A stretch of 64,000 nucleotides of DNA from Burkholderia savannae (lineage in GTDB: Bacteria > Pseudomonadota > Gammaproteobacteria > Burkholderiales > Burkholderiaceae), in NCBI RefSeq assembly GCF_001524445.2, contig NZ_CP013417.1, positions 372,001 through 436,000 of the forward strand, in the 5' to 3' direction. Below are positions 1 through 9,900 of this stretch, piece after piece (position 1 is the first letter of the stretch; every line of letters starts with the position of its first letter). Under the pieces are notes generated by a model that was not told the DNA's origin, searched no databases, and was given only the letters and a program-made list of their open reading frames with translations. The position numbers were made by a program, and so were the translations under genes.

Positions 1-180
1 GCCGATTTCGCCGCGGCTGCGGCGGGCGGCGCGGCGGTCGCGGATGCGACGGCCGAAATGGTCGGCCACGCGATGAGCCATAGCGGCCCGGCGGGCGAAG
101 TGCCGCGGGTCGGCCGCAACGATCCGTGCCCCTGCGGCAGCGGCAAGAAGTACAAGCACTGTCACGGCAAGCTGAACTGA
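1..180 (+). CDS. secA: Protein translocase subunit SecA, C-terminal fragment
   Basis: This is the 3' end of a gene that begins outside the window; 59 codons and a TGA stop are visible. The last residues form the SEC-C zinc-binding motif of SecA ([17 protein letters not shown]), which in the complete protein contacts SecB and the ribosome. SecA is the ATPase motor that drives unfolded preproteins through SecYEG. The preceding low-complexity Ala/Gly linker is typical of this position. SEC-C tails also occur on other proteins, but the secA-argJ order is common in beta-proteobacteria, so SecA is the best reading. Confidence 0.9.
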   Translation, partial: ADFAAAAAGGAAVADATAEMVGHAMSHSGPAGEVPRVGRNDPCPCGSGKKYKHCHGKLN

Positions 181-336
181 CGTGATCGAAGGCGGCGCGC
201 GATGAGCGCGCCGCGTCGTCTGTGCGAAAGGTTTTTCGAGGTGTGATGCGCGGCGGCGCGTGAGCGGCCGCCGGTTCTTCAATCCAATCGATGCCGGCTC
301 GAATGCCGGCATTTTCCTTCGGGGCAGGTGCTTCAG

Positions 337-1578
337 ATGGCTGTCAATTTTCCCTCGATCGATCCCGCGCAATTGCATCCCGTCGCCGGCGTGACGCTCG
401 GCTGGGCGGAGGCGAACATTCGCAAGCCGAACCGCAAGGACGTGCTCGTCGTTTCCGTCGACGAAGGCGCGGCCGTGTCGGGCGTGTTCACCGAGAACCG
501 CTTCTGCGCGGCGCCCGTGACGGTCTGCCGCGAGCATCTGGCGAAGGTGCGCGCGGGCGGCGCGGGCATTCGCGCGCTCGTCGTCAACACGGGCAACGCG
601 AACGCGGGCACGGGCGAGCCGGGCCTCGCGCATGCTCGCGAGACCTGCACGGAGCTCGCGCGCCTCGCGGGCATCGCGCCCGAGCAGGTGCTGCCGTTCT
701 CGACGGGCGTGATCCTCGAGCCGCTGCCGATCGAGCGCCTGAAGGCCGGCTTGCCCGCCGCGCTCGCGAGCCGCGCGGCGGCGAACTGGTACGACGCCGC
801 GCAGGCGATCATGACGACCGACACGCTGCCGAAGGCGGCGTCGCGCCAGGTGACGATCGACGGCCACACGATCACGCTGACGGGCATCAGCAAGGGCGCA
901 GGGATGATCAAGCCGAACATGGCGACGATGCTCGGCTTCCTCGCGTTCGACGCGAAGGTCGCGCAGCCGGTGCTCGACGCGCTCGTGAAGGAAGTGGCCG
1001 ATCGCTCGTTCAACTGCATCACGATCGACGGCGACACGTCGACGAATGACTCGTTCATCCTGATCGCGTCGGGCAAGGCGGGCCTGCCCGAGATCGCGTC
1101 GACCGATTCGCCCGCGTACGCGGCGCTGCGCGACGCGGTGACCGCCGTTGCGCAGACGCTCGCGCAGCTCATCGTGCGCGACGGCGAAGGCGCGACGAAG
1201 TTCATGACGGTGACGGTCGAGGGCGGCAAGAGCGTGGCCGAGTGCCGCCAGATCGCGTACGCGATCGGCCACTCGCCGCTCGTGAAGACGGCGTTCTATG
1301 CGTCGGACCCGAACCTCGGCCGGATTCTCGCGGCGATCGGCTACGCGGGCGTCGCGGATCTCGACGTCGGCAAGATCGATCTCTATCTCGACGACGTGCT
1401 CGTCGCGAAGGCGGGCGGCCGCAATCCCGCGTATCTGGAAGAGGACGGCCAGCGCGTGATGAAGCAGAGCGAGATCGCGATCCGCGTGCTGCTCGGCCGC
1501 GGCGACGCGCAGGCGACGATCTGGACTTGCGATTTGTCGCACGAATACGTGAGCATCAACGCCGACTATCGTTCGTAA
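337..1578 (+). CDS. argJ: Bifunctional glutamate N-acetyltransferase / amino-acid acetyltransferase ArgJ
   Basis: ArgJ makes N-acetylglutamate and recycles the acetyl group from N-acetylornithine to glutamate, the first and fifth steps of arginine synthesis, in the cytoplasm. The 413-residue product carries the self-cleavage site of the family, with Thr197 as the nucleophile in the MATMLG motif; cleavage between Ala196 and Thr197 gives the alpha and beta chains. The IDGDTSTND motif and an Asn-rich N-terminal half also fit. The ATG at 337 is chosen over an in-frame GTG at 328 because it gives the usual MAVNF start. The length is normal for the family. It follows secA after a 156 bp gap and precedes an AAA+ ATPase gene by 21 bp. 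Confidence 0.96.
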   Translation: MAVNFPSIDPAQLHPVAGVTLGWAEANIRKPNRKDVLVVSVDEGAAVSGVFTENRFCAAPVTVCREHLAKVRAGGAGIRALVVNTGNANAGTGEPGLAHARETCTELARLAGIAPEQVLPFSTGVILEPLPIERLKAGLPAALASRAAANWYDAAQAIMTTDTLPKAASRQVTIDGHTITLTGISKGAGMIKPNMATMLGFLAFDAKVAQPVLDALVKEVADRSFNCITIDGDTSTNDSFILIASGKAGLPEIASTDSPAYAALRDAVTAVAQTLAQLIVRDGEGATKFMTVTVEGGKSVAECRQIAYAIGHSPLVKTAFYASDPNLGRILAAIGYAGVADLDVGKIDLYLDDVLVAKAGGRNPAYLEEDGQRVMKQSEIAIRVLLGRGDAQATIWTCDLSHEYVSINADYRS

Positions 1579-1599
1579 GCCACACGGGGGCGCGACATC

Positions 1600-2469
1600 A
1601 TGGACCCACTCGAGCAGTTTCTCAACCGCGCCGAGGCGTTGCTTGAGCGCCTCGAAGCGATTCTTCCGCCGGCGGCTGCCGCCGTCGACTGGACGGCAGC
1701 GCTCGCTTTCCGTTGGCGCAAGCGCCAGGGGCGCGGCTATCTGCAGCCCGTCGTCGCGCGTTCGACGATCTCGCTCGACGATCTGCAGAACATCGAGCGC
1801 CAAAAGGCGCTGATCGAGCAGAACACGCGCCAGTTCGTAATCGGAAAGCCCGCGAACAACGTGCTGCTGACGGGCGCGCGCGGCACCGGCAAGTCGTCGC
1901 TGATCAAGGCGTGCCTGAACGCGTACGCGGCGGACGGGCTGCGGCTCATCGAAGTCGACAAGGAAGATCTGCACGATCTGGGCGACATCGTCGAGCTGAT
2001 CGCCGCGCGTCCCGAGCGCTTCATCGTGTTCTGCGACGATCTGTCGTTCGAGGAGGGCGAATCGGGTTACAAGGCGCTCAAGGTCGCGCTCGACGGATCG
2101 GTCGCCGCGCAGTCCGACAACGTGCTGATCTACGCGACGTCGAACCGCCGCCATCTGCTGCCCGAGTACATGAGCGACAACGAGACGTACAAGCATCTGC
2201 CGGACGGCGAGATCCATCCGGGCGAGGTCGTCGAGGAGAAGATCTCTCTGTCGGAGCGTTTCGGCCTTTGGGTCAGTTTCTATCCGTTCAAGCAGGACGA
2301 CTATCTGACGATCGTCGGCCATTGGCTCAAGCATTTCGGCTGCGACGACGCCGAGATTGAGGCGGCGCGCGGCGACGCGCTCGTCTGGGCGCTCGAGCGC
2401 GGCTCGCGCTCCGGCCGGGTCGCATGGCAGTTCGCGCGCGATCGCGCGGGCCGCAAGGAGAAAGTATGA
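1600..2469 (+). CDS. DUF815-family AAA+ ATPase
   Basis: This 289-residue protein belongs to the DUF815 family of AAA+ ATPases, whose substrate is unknown. A Walker A motif (GARGTGKSS) lies at residues 92-100 and a Walker B-like FIVFCDDL around 141-148. A Ser/Asn-rich sensor-1 stretch (YATSNRRHL) follows, and the C-terminal quarter is helical. The N-terminal 50 residues are a helical lead-in (LEQFLNRAEALLERLE). There is no signal peptide or membrane segment, so it should be cytoplasmic. Its stop overlaps the start of mutT by ATGA, which suggests translational coupling. The function cannot be inferred from sequence beyond ATP hydrolysis. Confidence 0.88.
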   Translation: MDPLEQFLNRAEALLERLEAILPPAAAAVDWTAALAFRWRKRQGRGYLQPVVARSTISLDDLQNIERQKALIEQNTRQFVIGKPANNVLLTGARGTGKSSLIKACLNAYAADGLRLIEVDKEDLHDLGDIVELIAARPERFIVFCDDLSFEEGESGYKALKVALDGSVAAQSDNVLIYATSNRRHLLPEYMSDNETYKHLPDGEIHPGEVVEEKISLSERFGLWVSFYPFKQDDYLTIVGHWLKHFGCDDAEIEAARGDALVWALERGSRSGRVAWQFARDRAGRKEKV

Positions 2470-2915
2470 GTAGCGAAGTGACGAACGGCGCGGCGCCTGC
2501 GGGCGTCGGCCGCAAGGTGACCGAAGTCGCGGTCGGCGTGCTGGTGCAGCCTGACGGCCGCTACCTGCTCGCGCAGCGGCTGCCCGGCAAGCCTTACGAG
2601 GGCTATTGGGAGTTTCCGGGCGGCAAGCTCGAGGCTGGCGAGAGTGTCGAAGAGGCGCTTGCGCGCGAGCTGCACGAGGAGCTCGGCATCGCCGTGACCG
2701 AGTGTCATCGCTGGCATACGCTCGAGCACGACTATCCGCACGCGTACGTTCGCCTGCACTTCTGCAAGGTCACGGGGTGGACGGGCGAGCCGCACAGCCG
2801 CGAAGGGCAGGCGTTCGTCTGGCAGCATCTGCCCGTCGACGTCGAGCCGCTGTTGCCCGCCGCGCTGCCCGTGCTCGAACTGCTCGCGCGCGAGCACGGC
2901 GAGACGCCGCAATAA
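2466..2915 (+). CDS. mutT: MutT-type Nudix hydrolase (8-oxo-dGTP diphosphatase)
   Basis: The 149-residue protein has a canonical Nudix box at about residues 52-75 (GGKLEAGES then RELHEELGI), with all the metal-binding Glu residues. The WEFPGGK lead-in is characteristic of MutT, which hydrolyses 8-oxo-dGTP and so prevents A:T to C:G transversions. The start ATG overlaps the stop of the upstream ATPase gene (ATGA), fixing the start and implying coupled translation. It ends tail to tail with yacG. Some Nudix enzymes with this look act on other nucleotides, so the substrate is family knowledge, not something seen here. Confidence 0.9.
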   Translation: MSSEVTNGAAPAGVGRKVTEVAVGVLVQPDGRYLLAQRLPGKPYEGYWEFPGGKLEAGESVEEALARELHEELGIAVTECHRWHTLEHDYPHAYVRLHFCKVTGWTGEPHSREGQAFVWQHLPVDVEPLLPAALPVLELLAREHGETPQ

Positions 2916-2921
2916 ACGTGC

Positions 2922-2939
2922 GCGGAACCTCGGTTCCGC
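2922..2939. terminator. Weak hairpin between convergent mutT and yacG
   Basis: A perfect 8 bp stem (GCGGAACC / GGTTCCGC) with a 2 nt centre sits 7 bp after the mutT stop. Only a short T stretch follows on the plus strand, so it is at best a weak intrinsic terminator or a stabilising 3' hairpin. Confidence 0.4.
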
Positions 2940-3032
2940 AGCTTTCCTATTACCCTATTTAGTCGGCCGGACTTTTTCGGGGCGGCGATTCGCGGCACGA
3001 GCCGCGTCGGGGCCGCTTGGCGCGGCGGACGG

Positions 3033-3236
3033 TCAGTTGCGGCCGCCGTCTTCCCGATGGCCCGCGTCGTCGTCGGACGGCGCTTCGTCATCGGTTCCGC
3101 CGATTCGATACTTCTCGGCTGCCCAGGCGCCGAGATCGAGCTGCTTGCAGCGGGCGGAACAGAACGGGCGAAAGCGGTTTTCGGGCGTCCAGCGCACTCC
3201 CTTGCCGCAGGACGGGCATTTCACGACGGTAGCCAT
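3033..3236 (-). CDS. yacG: Zinc-binding DNA gyrase inhibitor YacG
   Basis: This small protein of 67 residues has the four zinc-binding cysteines of YacG (Cys7, Cys10, Cys26, Cys30, in CPSCGK and CSARC) followed by the conserved LGAWA and YRIGG segments. E. coli YacG binds GyrB and inhibits gyrase. The last 20 residues are acidic and variable. The gene lies downstream of zapD and coaE on the same strand, the conserved order in many proteobacteria. Confidence 0.94.
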   Translation of the reverse strand: MATVVKCPSCGKGVRWTPENRFRPFCSARCKQLDLGAWAAEKYRIGGTDDEAPSDDDAGHREDGGRN

Positions 3237-3266
3237 ACGGATGATCGATGCGGCGCGAGGCCGCAG

Positions 3267-4067
<801 letters not shown>

Positions 4068-4168
4068 CTAATGCCCACTGTCTACCCTCGCAATCGCGCC
4101 ATTTTTCGGGGCGCATGGCGCACGCGGCGATTCCATGCACCGGACGCAACATATGCACCGCAAGTTCG

Positions 4169-4780
4169 TCATTTCTGCGCGCCGGCCGCGTGTGCGAGAT
4201 AGCGTTGGTGCAGTGCGGCGACCTCGGCTGCGAGCTCGTCGTGCGACGCGCCGTCGTTGACGATCACGTCGTCGGCGGCGGCGAGACGTGCGTCGCGCGA
4301 CGCCTGGCGCGCGACGATCGCCTCCACCTGCTCGCGGCTGAAGCCGTTGCGGCGCATCACGCGCGCGATTTGCGTCTCGACGTTGCAATCGACGACGAGC
4401 ACGCGGTCGACGCGCGCCTTCCACGTGCCCGATTCGACGAGCAGCGGCACGACGAAAACGACGTACGCGCCTTGCGCGGCGCTCGCTTCGCGCTCGGTTT
4501 CTTCGCGGATCAGCGGATGAGTGATCGCCTCGAGCCGCTTGCGCGCGGATTCGTCGCTGAAGATCAGCTCGCGCATCTTCGTGCGATCGAGCGAGCCGTC
4601 GGCCGCGACGAACGCGGCGCCGAACTCGCGGGCGATGAGCGGCATCGCGAGGCCGCGCGGCGCGGTGATGCGGTGCGCGATCAGATCGGTGTCGACGATC
4701 GATGCGCCGAGCTCGCCGAACAGATTCGCGACGGTTGTCTTCCCGCTGCCGATTCCGCCCGTCAATCCCACCGAGAACAT
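4169..4780 (-). CDS. coaE: Dephospho-CoA kinase
   Basis: CoaE phosphorylates dephospho-CoA in the last step of coenzyme A synthesis. The 203-residue protein begins with a P-loop ([12 protein letters not shown]) at residues 6-17, followed by the DTDLIAH motif that binds the acceptor and the VVPLLVE strand typical of this kinase. The length is normal. Its ATG lies 3 bp after the stop of pilD upstream on the same strand, so it is probably in one transcript with the pilus genes. The yacG-zapD-coaE-pilD-pilC-pilB arrangement is widely conserved. Confidence 0.95.
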   Translation of the reverse strand: MFSVGLTGGIGSGKTTVANLFGELGASIVDTDLIAHRITAPRGLAMPLIAREFGAAFVAADGSLDRTKMRELIFSDESARKRLEAITHPLIREETEREASAAQGAYVVFVVPLLVESGTWKARVDRVLVVDCNVETQIARVMRRNGFSREQVEAIVARQASRDARLAAADDVIVNDGASHDELAAEVAALHQRYLAHAAGAQK

Positions 4781-4783
4781 AGG

Positions 4784-5710
4784 TCAGCCTCCGAGCAGCA
4801 GATAGAACGGCGTGCCGAAAAAGAGGGTCGCCGCACCGCCCGCCGCGAGGAATGGACCGAACGGCAGCGGTTCCTCGAAGCGCATGCGGCCGCGCCAGGT
4901 CGCGACGAGGCCGACGGCGGCGCCCGCGACCGCGGCGATCAGCACGATTTGGGGCAGCGCTTCCCAGCCGAGCCATGCGCCGAGCGCGGCGAGGAGTTTC
5001 AGGTCGCCGTAACCGATCCCTTCAATGCCGCGCAGCAACTTGAAGAGCCACAGGATGCACCAGAGAAACAGATAGCCGGCGATCGCGCCGATCACCGCGG
5101 TGCGCAGGCTCGCGAACGTCTCCCACAGATTGACGCAAAGCCCGGCCCACAGCAGCGGCAGCGTCAGCGAATCGGGCAGAAAGCCGGTCTGCATGTCGAT
5201 CGCGCTCATTGCGAGAAGCGCCGCGCACAGGCCGAACGCGGCGAGCGCAGCGACGCTCGGGCCGAAGAGCAAGAGCGAACCGGCGGCGAGCGCGCCGCTC
5301 GCGAGCTCGATGAGCGGATAGCGCGCGCCGATCGGCGCATGGCAGCGGCCGCAGCGGCCGCGCAATGCGATGTAGCTCAGGACCGGCACGTTTTCCCATG
5401 CGCGCAGCACGTGGCCGCAGTGCGGGCATGCGCTGCGCGGCGCCCAGAGGTTGTAGCGCGCCGGCAGGCCGTCGTCGGCGTGCGGCTCGCCCGTCGCTTC
5501 GGCGATCTCCGCGAGCCACGCGCGCTTCATCATGATCGGCAGCCGATGAACGACGACGTTGATGAAGCTGCCGACGACGAGGCCGAGCACGATCGCGAAC
5601 GCAAGCTGCATGCCCGTGGGGAGCGCCGCGAACGCGGCGAGCGGCCCGGCGGCCGCGTGCGCGGCCGGATCGGGAAGGAACGGATTGGGCGTCATCGGGG
5701 CGGTTGGCAT
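4784..5710 (-). CDS. pilD: Type IV prepilin peptidase / N-methyltransferase PilD
   Basis: PilD cleaves the leader of type IV prepilins and type II pseudopilins and N-methylates the new N-terminus, in the inner membrane. The 308-residue protein has the N-terminal domain with the four-cysteine motif (Cys95, Cys98, Cys120, Cys123). Multiple membrane segments follow, along with the two catalytic aspartates of aspartic prepilin peptidases (in SAIDMQTGFLPD and GYGDLKLL). The ATG at 5710 is 30 bp after the pilC stop; another in-frame ATG at 5695 cannot be excluded. Since it sits with pilB and pilC, pilin processing is its obvious role; it may also serve the type II secretion system. Confidence 0.94.
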   Translation of the reverse strand: MPTAPMTPNPFLPDPAAHAAAGPLAAFAALPTGMQLAFAIVLGLVVGSFINVVVHRLPIMMKRAWLAEIAEATGEPHADDGLPARYNLWAPRSACPHCGHVLRAWENVPVLSYIALRGRCGRCHAPIGARYPLIELASGALAAGSLLLFGPSVAALAAFGLCAALLAMSAIDMQTGFLPDSLTLPLLWAGLCVNLWETFASLRTAVIGAIAGYLFLWCILWLFKLLRGIEGIGYGDLKLLAALGAWLGWEALPQIVLIAAVAGAAVGLVATWRGRMRFEEPLPFGPFLAAGGAATLFFGTPFYLLLGG

Positions 5711-5739
5711 TGCAAATGGAGTCGGATTCGGCTGCGATG

Positions 5740-6957
5740 CTACACCACGTTGCCGAGCTGGACGATCGGCAAGTACATCGCGACCACGAGTGCGCCGATC
5801 AGCGCGCCGAGCACGACGATCACGACGGGTTCGCACATGTTCGCAAGCACGCCGATCTGTTCGTCGATGCGGCGATCGCAGAGCGCCGCGACGTCGATGA
5901 GCATCGTATCCAGCGTGCCCGATTCCTCGGCGACGGCGATCGGCTGGACGATGTCGTCCGGGAAGCACCTTTCGGCGCGCATTGCGCGGGCGAGCCGTTC
6001 GCCGTGCTGCAAGCGCGCGGCGATGCCGGCTGTCGCGAGATCGAAGCGTGCATTGCCGGTTGCGTTCGACAACGCGGCGAAAGCGTCGGTGAGGGGCGTG
6101 CCGGCGGCGAGCAGCGTGCCGAGCGCGCGGCTCCACCGGGCTGCGGCGAGCGTGCGCATGAGCGGTCCGGCGAACGGCGCGCGCAGCAGCGCCTGCGCGA
6201 GTGCAAGGCGCGCGGCCGCGGAACGGCGAGCTGCGTGGCGCAAGGCGAGGCCGGCGAGCAGTGCGAACGCGGCGACGGGCGCGCTCCAGCGTGTCACGCC
6301 AGCCGACAGCGCCAGAATGAAGCGGGTCGGCGCCGGCAGTGCGGCGCCGAAGCCCGAGAAGATCTGCTCGAACGTCGGCACGACCCAGATCAGCAGCGCT
6401 GCGGTGATCGCAAGCGCGAACAGCAGCACGGCGACGGGATAAGCGAGCGCGCCCCGGACTCGCGCATATTGCGCGGCCGCGCGCTCGCGATCGTCGGCGA
6501 GTCGTGCAAGGACGGCCGCGAGCGCCCCCGCCGTCTCGCCGACCGCGACCAGTTGGCAGAAGAGGGGATCGAACTGGCGCGGGTAGCGGCGCAGCGCGGC
6601 GGAGAACTGTCGTCCCGCAACGATCTCGCGCGCAAGGCCAGCCGCGATGCGTGGCATTTCGCTTCGCTGCATCGCTTGCGCGAGCAAGTCGAGCGACGGC
6701 GCGAGTGCGAGCCCCGCGCGCAGGAGGTCGGCGAGCTGCCGCGCGAAACGCGTGACTTCGCTCGCCCGCACGGCGGGCTGCGGCGCCGTGCCGCGCGCTT
6801 CGAGATGCAGCACCGTGACGCCCGTGCGCTTGAGCGCCGCACGGGCAGCGAACGGACTGACGGCGATCAGTGTGCCGCGCCGCCGCGCGCCGTCGGTCGT
6901 CACGCCTGCCCAGCGATATCGCGCCTCGATCGGTGGGGGCGGATTGCGCGTGCTCAT
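5740..6957 (-). CDS. pilC: Type IV pilus / type II secretion inner-membrane platform protein PilC
   Basis: PilC (GspF family) is the inner-membrane platform on which the PilB ATPase acts. The 405-residue protein has an N-terminal cytoplasmic domain beginning with YRWAGVTTDG, then two copies of the T2SSF domain. Each copy has the characteristic FARQLADLL-like or related start, and there are hydrophobic segments around residues 165-185, 215-240 and 370-395. The ATG at 6957 overlaps the pilB stop by ATGA. Its closest role is pilus assembly, judging from pilB and pilD on either side. The length is normal for the family. Confidence 0.93.
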   Translation of the reverse strand: MSTRNPPPPIEARYRWAGVTTDGARRRGTLIAVSPFAARAALKRTGVTVLHLEARGTAPQPAVRASEVTRFARQLADLLRAGLALAPSLDLLAQAMQRSEMPRIAAGLAREIVAGRQFSAALRRYPRQFDPLFCQLVAVGETAGALAAVLARLADDRERAAAQYARVRGALAYPVAVLLFALAITAALLIWVVPTFEQIFSGFGAALPAPTRFILALSAGVTRWSAPVAAFALLAGLALRHAARRSAAARLALAQALLRAPFAGPLMRTLAAARWSRALGTLLAAGTPLTDAFAALSNATGNARFDLATAGIAARLQHGERLARAMRAERCFPDDIVQPIAVAEESGTLDTMLIDVAALCDRRIDEQIGVLANMCEPVVIVVLGALIGALVVAMYLPIVQLGNVV

Positions 6958-8231
6958 GCCGCCTCCGTCGTGCCGAGCGCCTCGTCCAGGCTCGACGTGC
7001 CGTCGCGCACGCGGGCGAGCGCCGCGTCGCGCAGACTCGTCATGCCTTCGGTGCGCGCTTGCCGCGCGAGCTCGGCGCTGCTCGCGCGCGCGACGATCAG
7101 GTCGCGTTGCGCGTCGGACAGCGGCATGACTTGATGAACGCCGATGCGCCCCCGATAACCGATGCCATGGCACGCGGCGCAGCCCGCCGCCTCATAGGGA
7201 CGCCAGCCGGCGTGGAGCGTAGCGGCGTCGAGGCCCGCCGCACGCAGAGCGTCGAGCGGCGCGCCGGACGGCGTACGGCACGCAGGACAGAGTCGCCGCA
7301 CAAGCCGCTGCGCGGTCACGAGCCGCAGCGCGGCGGCGAGGTTGTACGGCGCGACGCCGATGTCGAGCAGTCGGGCCACCGCCGCGGGCGCGTCGTTCGT
7401 ATGCAGCGTGGACAACACGAGATGCCCCGTCTGCGCGGCTTTCAGCGCGACGTCGGCGGTTTCCGCATCGCGTATCTCGCCAACCATGATGACGTCCGGG
7501 TCCTGGCGCAGGAACGCACGCAGCGCGACCGCGAAGGTCAAGCCCGCTTTCTCGCGCACGCCGACCTGATTGATTCCGTCGAGCTCGATTTCGGCCGGAT
7601 CTTCGACCGTGCAGACGTTGCGCGACACGTCGTTCAGCATTTGCAGGAAGCAGTAGAGCGACAGCGTCTTGCCGCTGCCCGTCGGTCCCGTGACGAGGAC
7701 GAGGCCGTGCGGCGCGCCGATCGCCGCCTCGACGTTGCGTGCCTGAGCGGCGTCGAAGCCGAGCTTGGCGAGCGACAGATTGTCGGGCAGCGTTTCGAGG
7801 CGCCGCAGCACGAGCTTTTCGCCATGCAGCGTCGGCAGCGAGCTGACCCGGTAGTCGCCCGCTCGCCCCGGCGCGAGCGTGAGCCGCAGGCGGCCGTCCT
7901 GCGGCACGCGGCGCTCGGCGATGTCCATTCGCGCGAGCACCTTGATGCGCGTCACGCATGCGTCGCGCAGATGGGCGGGCGGGCGCGCGAACTCGTGCAG
8001 CACGCCGTCGATGCGCAGGCGCACGCGCCAGCCGGATTCGCCCGGCTCGACGTGAATGTCGGACGCATCGCGTTCGTGCGCCGCGCGCAGCATGTCGGCG
8101 ACGACACCTACCGCGGGCGCGTCGTCGGCGAGCTCGGCGGTGCGAGCCCGAGGCGGGGCGGACGCCGCGGGTGGGAGCGCCGCCGCGGGCCACGCGGAAG
8201 AAAAGGAAGGGTTGGGGGGCGTTGCGGACAT
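6954..8231 (-). CDS. pilB: Type IV pilus assembly ATPase PilB (short form)
   Basis: PilB powers pilus extension by ATP hydrolysis at the cytoplasmic face of the inner membrane. All motor motifs are present: Walker A GPTGSGKT at 182-189, the Asp box TVEDPAE, Walker B in MVGEIRD and the His box around STLHTND. Two CxxC pairs (CPAC and CAAC) mark the zinc-binding C-domain. At 425 residues it is clearly shorter than the usual 560-570. After a Pro/Ala-rich start of about 35 residues it enters the motor N-domain directly, so the N-terminal MshEN/T2SSE-N domain is missing. It is translationally coupled to pilC by ATGA overlap. Confidence 0.92.
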   Translation of the reverse strand: MSATPPNPSFSSAWPAAALPPAASAPPRARTAELADDAPAVGVVADMLRAAHERDASDIHVEPGESGWRVRLRIDGVLHEFARPPAHLRDACVTRIKVLARMDIAERRVPQDGRLRLTLAPGRAGDYRVSSLPTLHGEKLVLRRLETLPDNLSLAKLGFDAAQARNVEAAIGAPHGLVLVTGPTGSGKTLSLYCFLQMLNDVSRNVCTVEDPAEIELDGINQVGVREKAGLTFAVALRAFLRQDPDVIMVGEIRDAETADVALKAAQTGHLVLSTLHTNDAPAAVARLLDIGVAPYNLAAALRLVTAQRLVRRLCPACRTPSGAPLDALRAAGLDAATLHAGWRPYEAAGCAACHGIGYRGRIGVHQVMPLSDAQRDLIVARASSAELARQARTEGMTSLRDAALARVRDGTSSLDEALGTTEAA

Positions 8232-8332
8232 CGGATTCGGCCTCGAGGCCGCCTGCTCGACACGATGGAGCGATCATCGCGCGTCGGGCAGGGCGGCCGC
8301 CAGTCGGCCGATCGGCCAACCGCGGCGCGCCG

Positions 8333-9628
8333 TCAGGCGTTCGACGCGCGCCCGCCGCGCTGCGTGCGCGGCTTGAACAGCTTGACCGTGCGCACGCCCT
8401 GGTCGTCGGTGCGCAGCACTTCGATCATCACGTCGTCGATCTTCAGACACACGTCGCCTTCGGGAATTTCCTCGAGCATTTCGAGGATCAGGCCATTGAG
8501 CGTCTTGGGGCCCGTGGTCGGCAGGCTCAGATGCAGCCAGCGGTTCAGCTCGCGCAGCGGCATGCTGCCCGCGACGATGCATTCGCCGTTCGCGTCCCAG
8601 CCGCTCTTCGAGTTTTCGCTTCGCGGCATCGTCGTCGTGAATTCGCCGATCAGCTCCTCGATGATGTCCTCCGGCGTGACGAGCCCCTGCAGCTCGCCGT
8701 ATTCGTTGACGACGAGCGCCGTACGCTGCCGGCTCTCCTGGAAGAATTGCAACTGCTGGAACACGGGCGTGCCCGACGGCACGTAGTACGGTTCCGCGAG
8801 CAGCCCGCGCAGCGTTTCGCGATCGAAATCCTGATTGTGGAACGCGGCGAGCGTCTTGCGCACGTGCAGCACGCCGAGCACGCGGTCGATGTCGCCTTCG
8901 TAGACGACGAGCCGGTTGTGATAGCAGGTTTCGAGCTGATGCAGCACGTCGTCGAGCGGCGCGAGGATGTTGAGCGCCTCGATCTGGCGGCGCGGAATCA
9001 TCACGTCGTCGACAGTGATGTTCTCGAGATCGAACAGATTGAGCAGGATGCTGCGGTGCTTGGTCGGCATGAAGCTGCCCGACTCGAGCACGAGCGAGCG
9101 CAGCTCCTCGGTCGACAGCCGCTGGTCGCGGCCCGCTTTCGTGTTGATCCGCAGCGTGGCGAGGATCGATCCCGACAGCGTGTTGACGAACCACACGACA
9201 GGCATCATCACGCGCATCAGCGGCGCGATCACGACGCTCGCCGGCAGCGCGATCCGTTCGGGGAACGTTGCGCCGACGATCTTCGGCGTGATCTCCGCGA
9301 ACACGATGATGAGGAACGCGACGATGCCGGTCGCAATCGACAGCACGAAGTTGTTGTGGCCGAACGTGTGCAGCGCGATCGACGTCGTCAGCACCGGGAT
9401 GATCGTGTTGAACAGGTTGTTGCCGATCAGGATCACGCTCAGCAACTGATCGGTTCGCGCGAGGAGCCCCTGCGTCGTTTTCGCGCCGAGCGCGCCGCGG
9501 CTCGCGAGATGTTTGAGCCGATGGCGATTGAGCGCCATCATCGCGGTTTCAGAAATGGAGAAGAAGCTGGAGCAGAGAAGAAGCAGGAAGACGGCGCTGA
9601 TTTGCGCCCATAAGGGAATTTGGTCCAC
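8333..9628 (-). CDS. CNNM/CorC-family membrane protein (DUF21-CBS-CorC_HlyC)
   Basis: The 431-residue protein has the domain order of the HlyC/CorC (CNNM-like) family. A DUF21 membrane domain comes first, with an opening segment ending SSFFSISETAMMALNRHR and three or four hydrophobic helices to about residue 165. Two CBS domains follow (about 190-330), then a CorC_HlyC domain (about 345-425). Homologues such as YfjD/YtfL have been linked to magnesium or cobalt efflux or to cation homeostasis, but the substrate here is not evident. It is a single gene between pilB and the tRNA; the 101 bp gap to pilB suggests separate transcription. Confidence 0.9.
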   Translation of the reverse strand: MDQIPLWAQISAVFLLLLCSSFFSISETAMMALNRHRLKHLASRGALGAKTTQGLLARTDQLLSVILIGNNLFNTIIPVLTTSIALHTFGHNNFVLSIATGIVAFLIIVFAEITPKIVGATFPERIALPASVVIAPLMRVMMPVVWFVNTLSGSILATLRINTKAGRDQRLSTEELRSLVLESGSFMPTKHRSILLNLFDLENITVDDVMIPRRQIEALNILAPLDDVLHQLETCYHNRLVVYEGDIDRVLGVLHVRKTLAAFHNQDFDRETLRGLLAEPYYVPSGTPVFQQLQFFQESRQRTALVVNEYGELQGLVTPEDIIEELIGEFTTTMPRSENSKSGWDANGECIVAGSMPLRELNRWLHLSLPTTGPKTLNGLILEMLEEIPEGDVCLKIDDVMIEVLRTDDQGVRTVKLFKPRTQRGGRASNA

Positions 9629-9741
9629 GCGTCGGAGAGTCGGTGAATGACAGGAATGGAAAAGACTATAGCAGAGGGGCGCGATCGGATCGTGTACGGC
9701 GCCGCGCCGTAGGTGCCGCAGCGCGACGCTCGCCGTCGCGC

Positions 9742-9775
9742 AAAAAAAAACCGCGCATCGTGTGCGCGGTTTTTT
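9742..9775 (-). terminator. Rho-independent terminator after tRNA-Pro
   Basis: A GC stem of 7 bp (CCGCGCA with TGCGCGG) is flanked by nine A on the left and six T on the right, so it can work in both directions. On the minus strand it lies 7 bp beyond the tRNA-Pro CCA end and has the longer U tract, so it most likely ends the tRNA transcript. Confidence 0.88.
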
Positions 9776-9782
9776 GTAAATC

Positions 9783-9859
9783 TGGTCGGGGTGAGAGGAT
9801 TCGAACCTCCGGCCTCTACGTCCCGAACGTAGCGCTCTACCAGGCTAAGCTACACCCCG
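9783..9859 (-). tRNA. tRNA-Pro (anticodon CGG)
   Basis: Read on the minus strand, a 77 nt cloverleaf folds with acceptor stem CGGGGTG/CACCCCG, a D-arm with AGCCTGGTAG, an anticodon arm CTACG-TTCGGGA-CGTAG (anticodon CGG, decoding CCG) and a T-arm GGAGGTTCGAATCCTC. The discriminator is A and the CCA end is encoded. The layout matches E. coli proK. CCG is a frequent proline codon in this GC-rich genome. The gene lies 41 bp after ispB on the same strand and may be co-transcribed with it. Confidence 0.97.
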
Positions 9860-9900
9860 ATTTGGACTCGATTCGTACTGCTTCGTCGCTTCGGTCTAGA

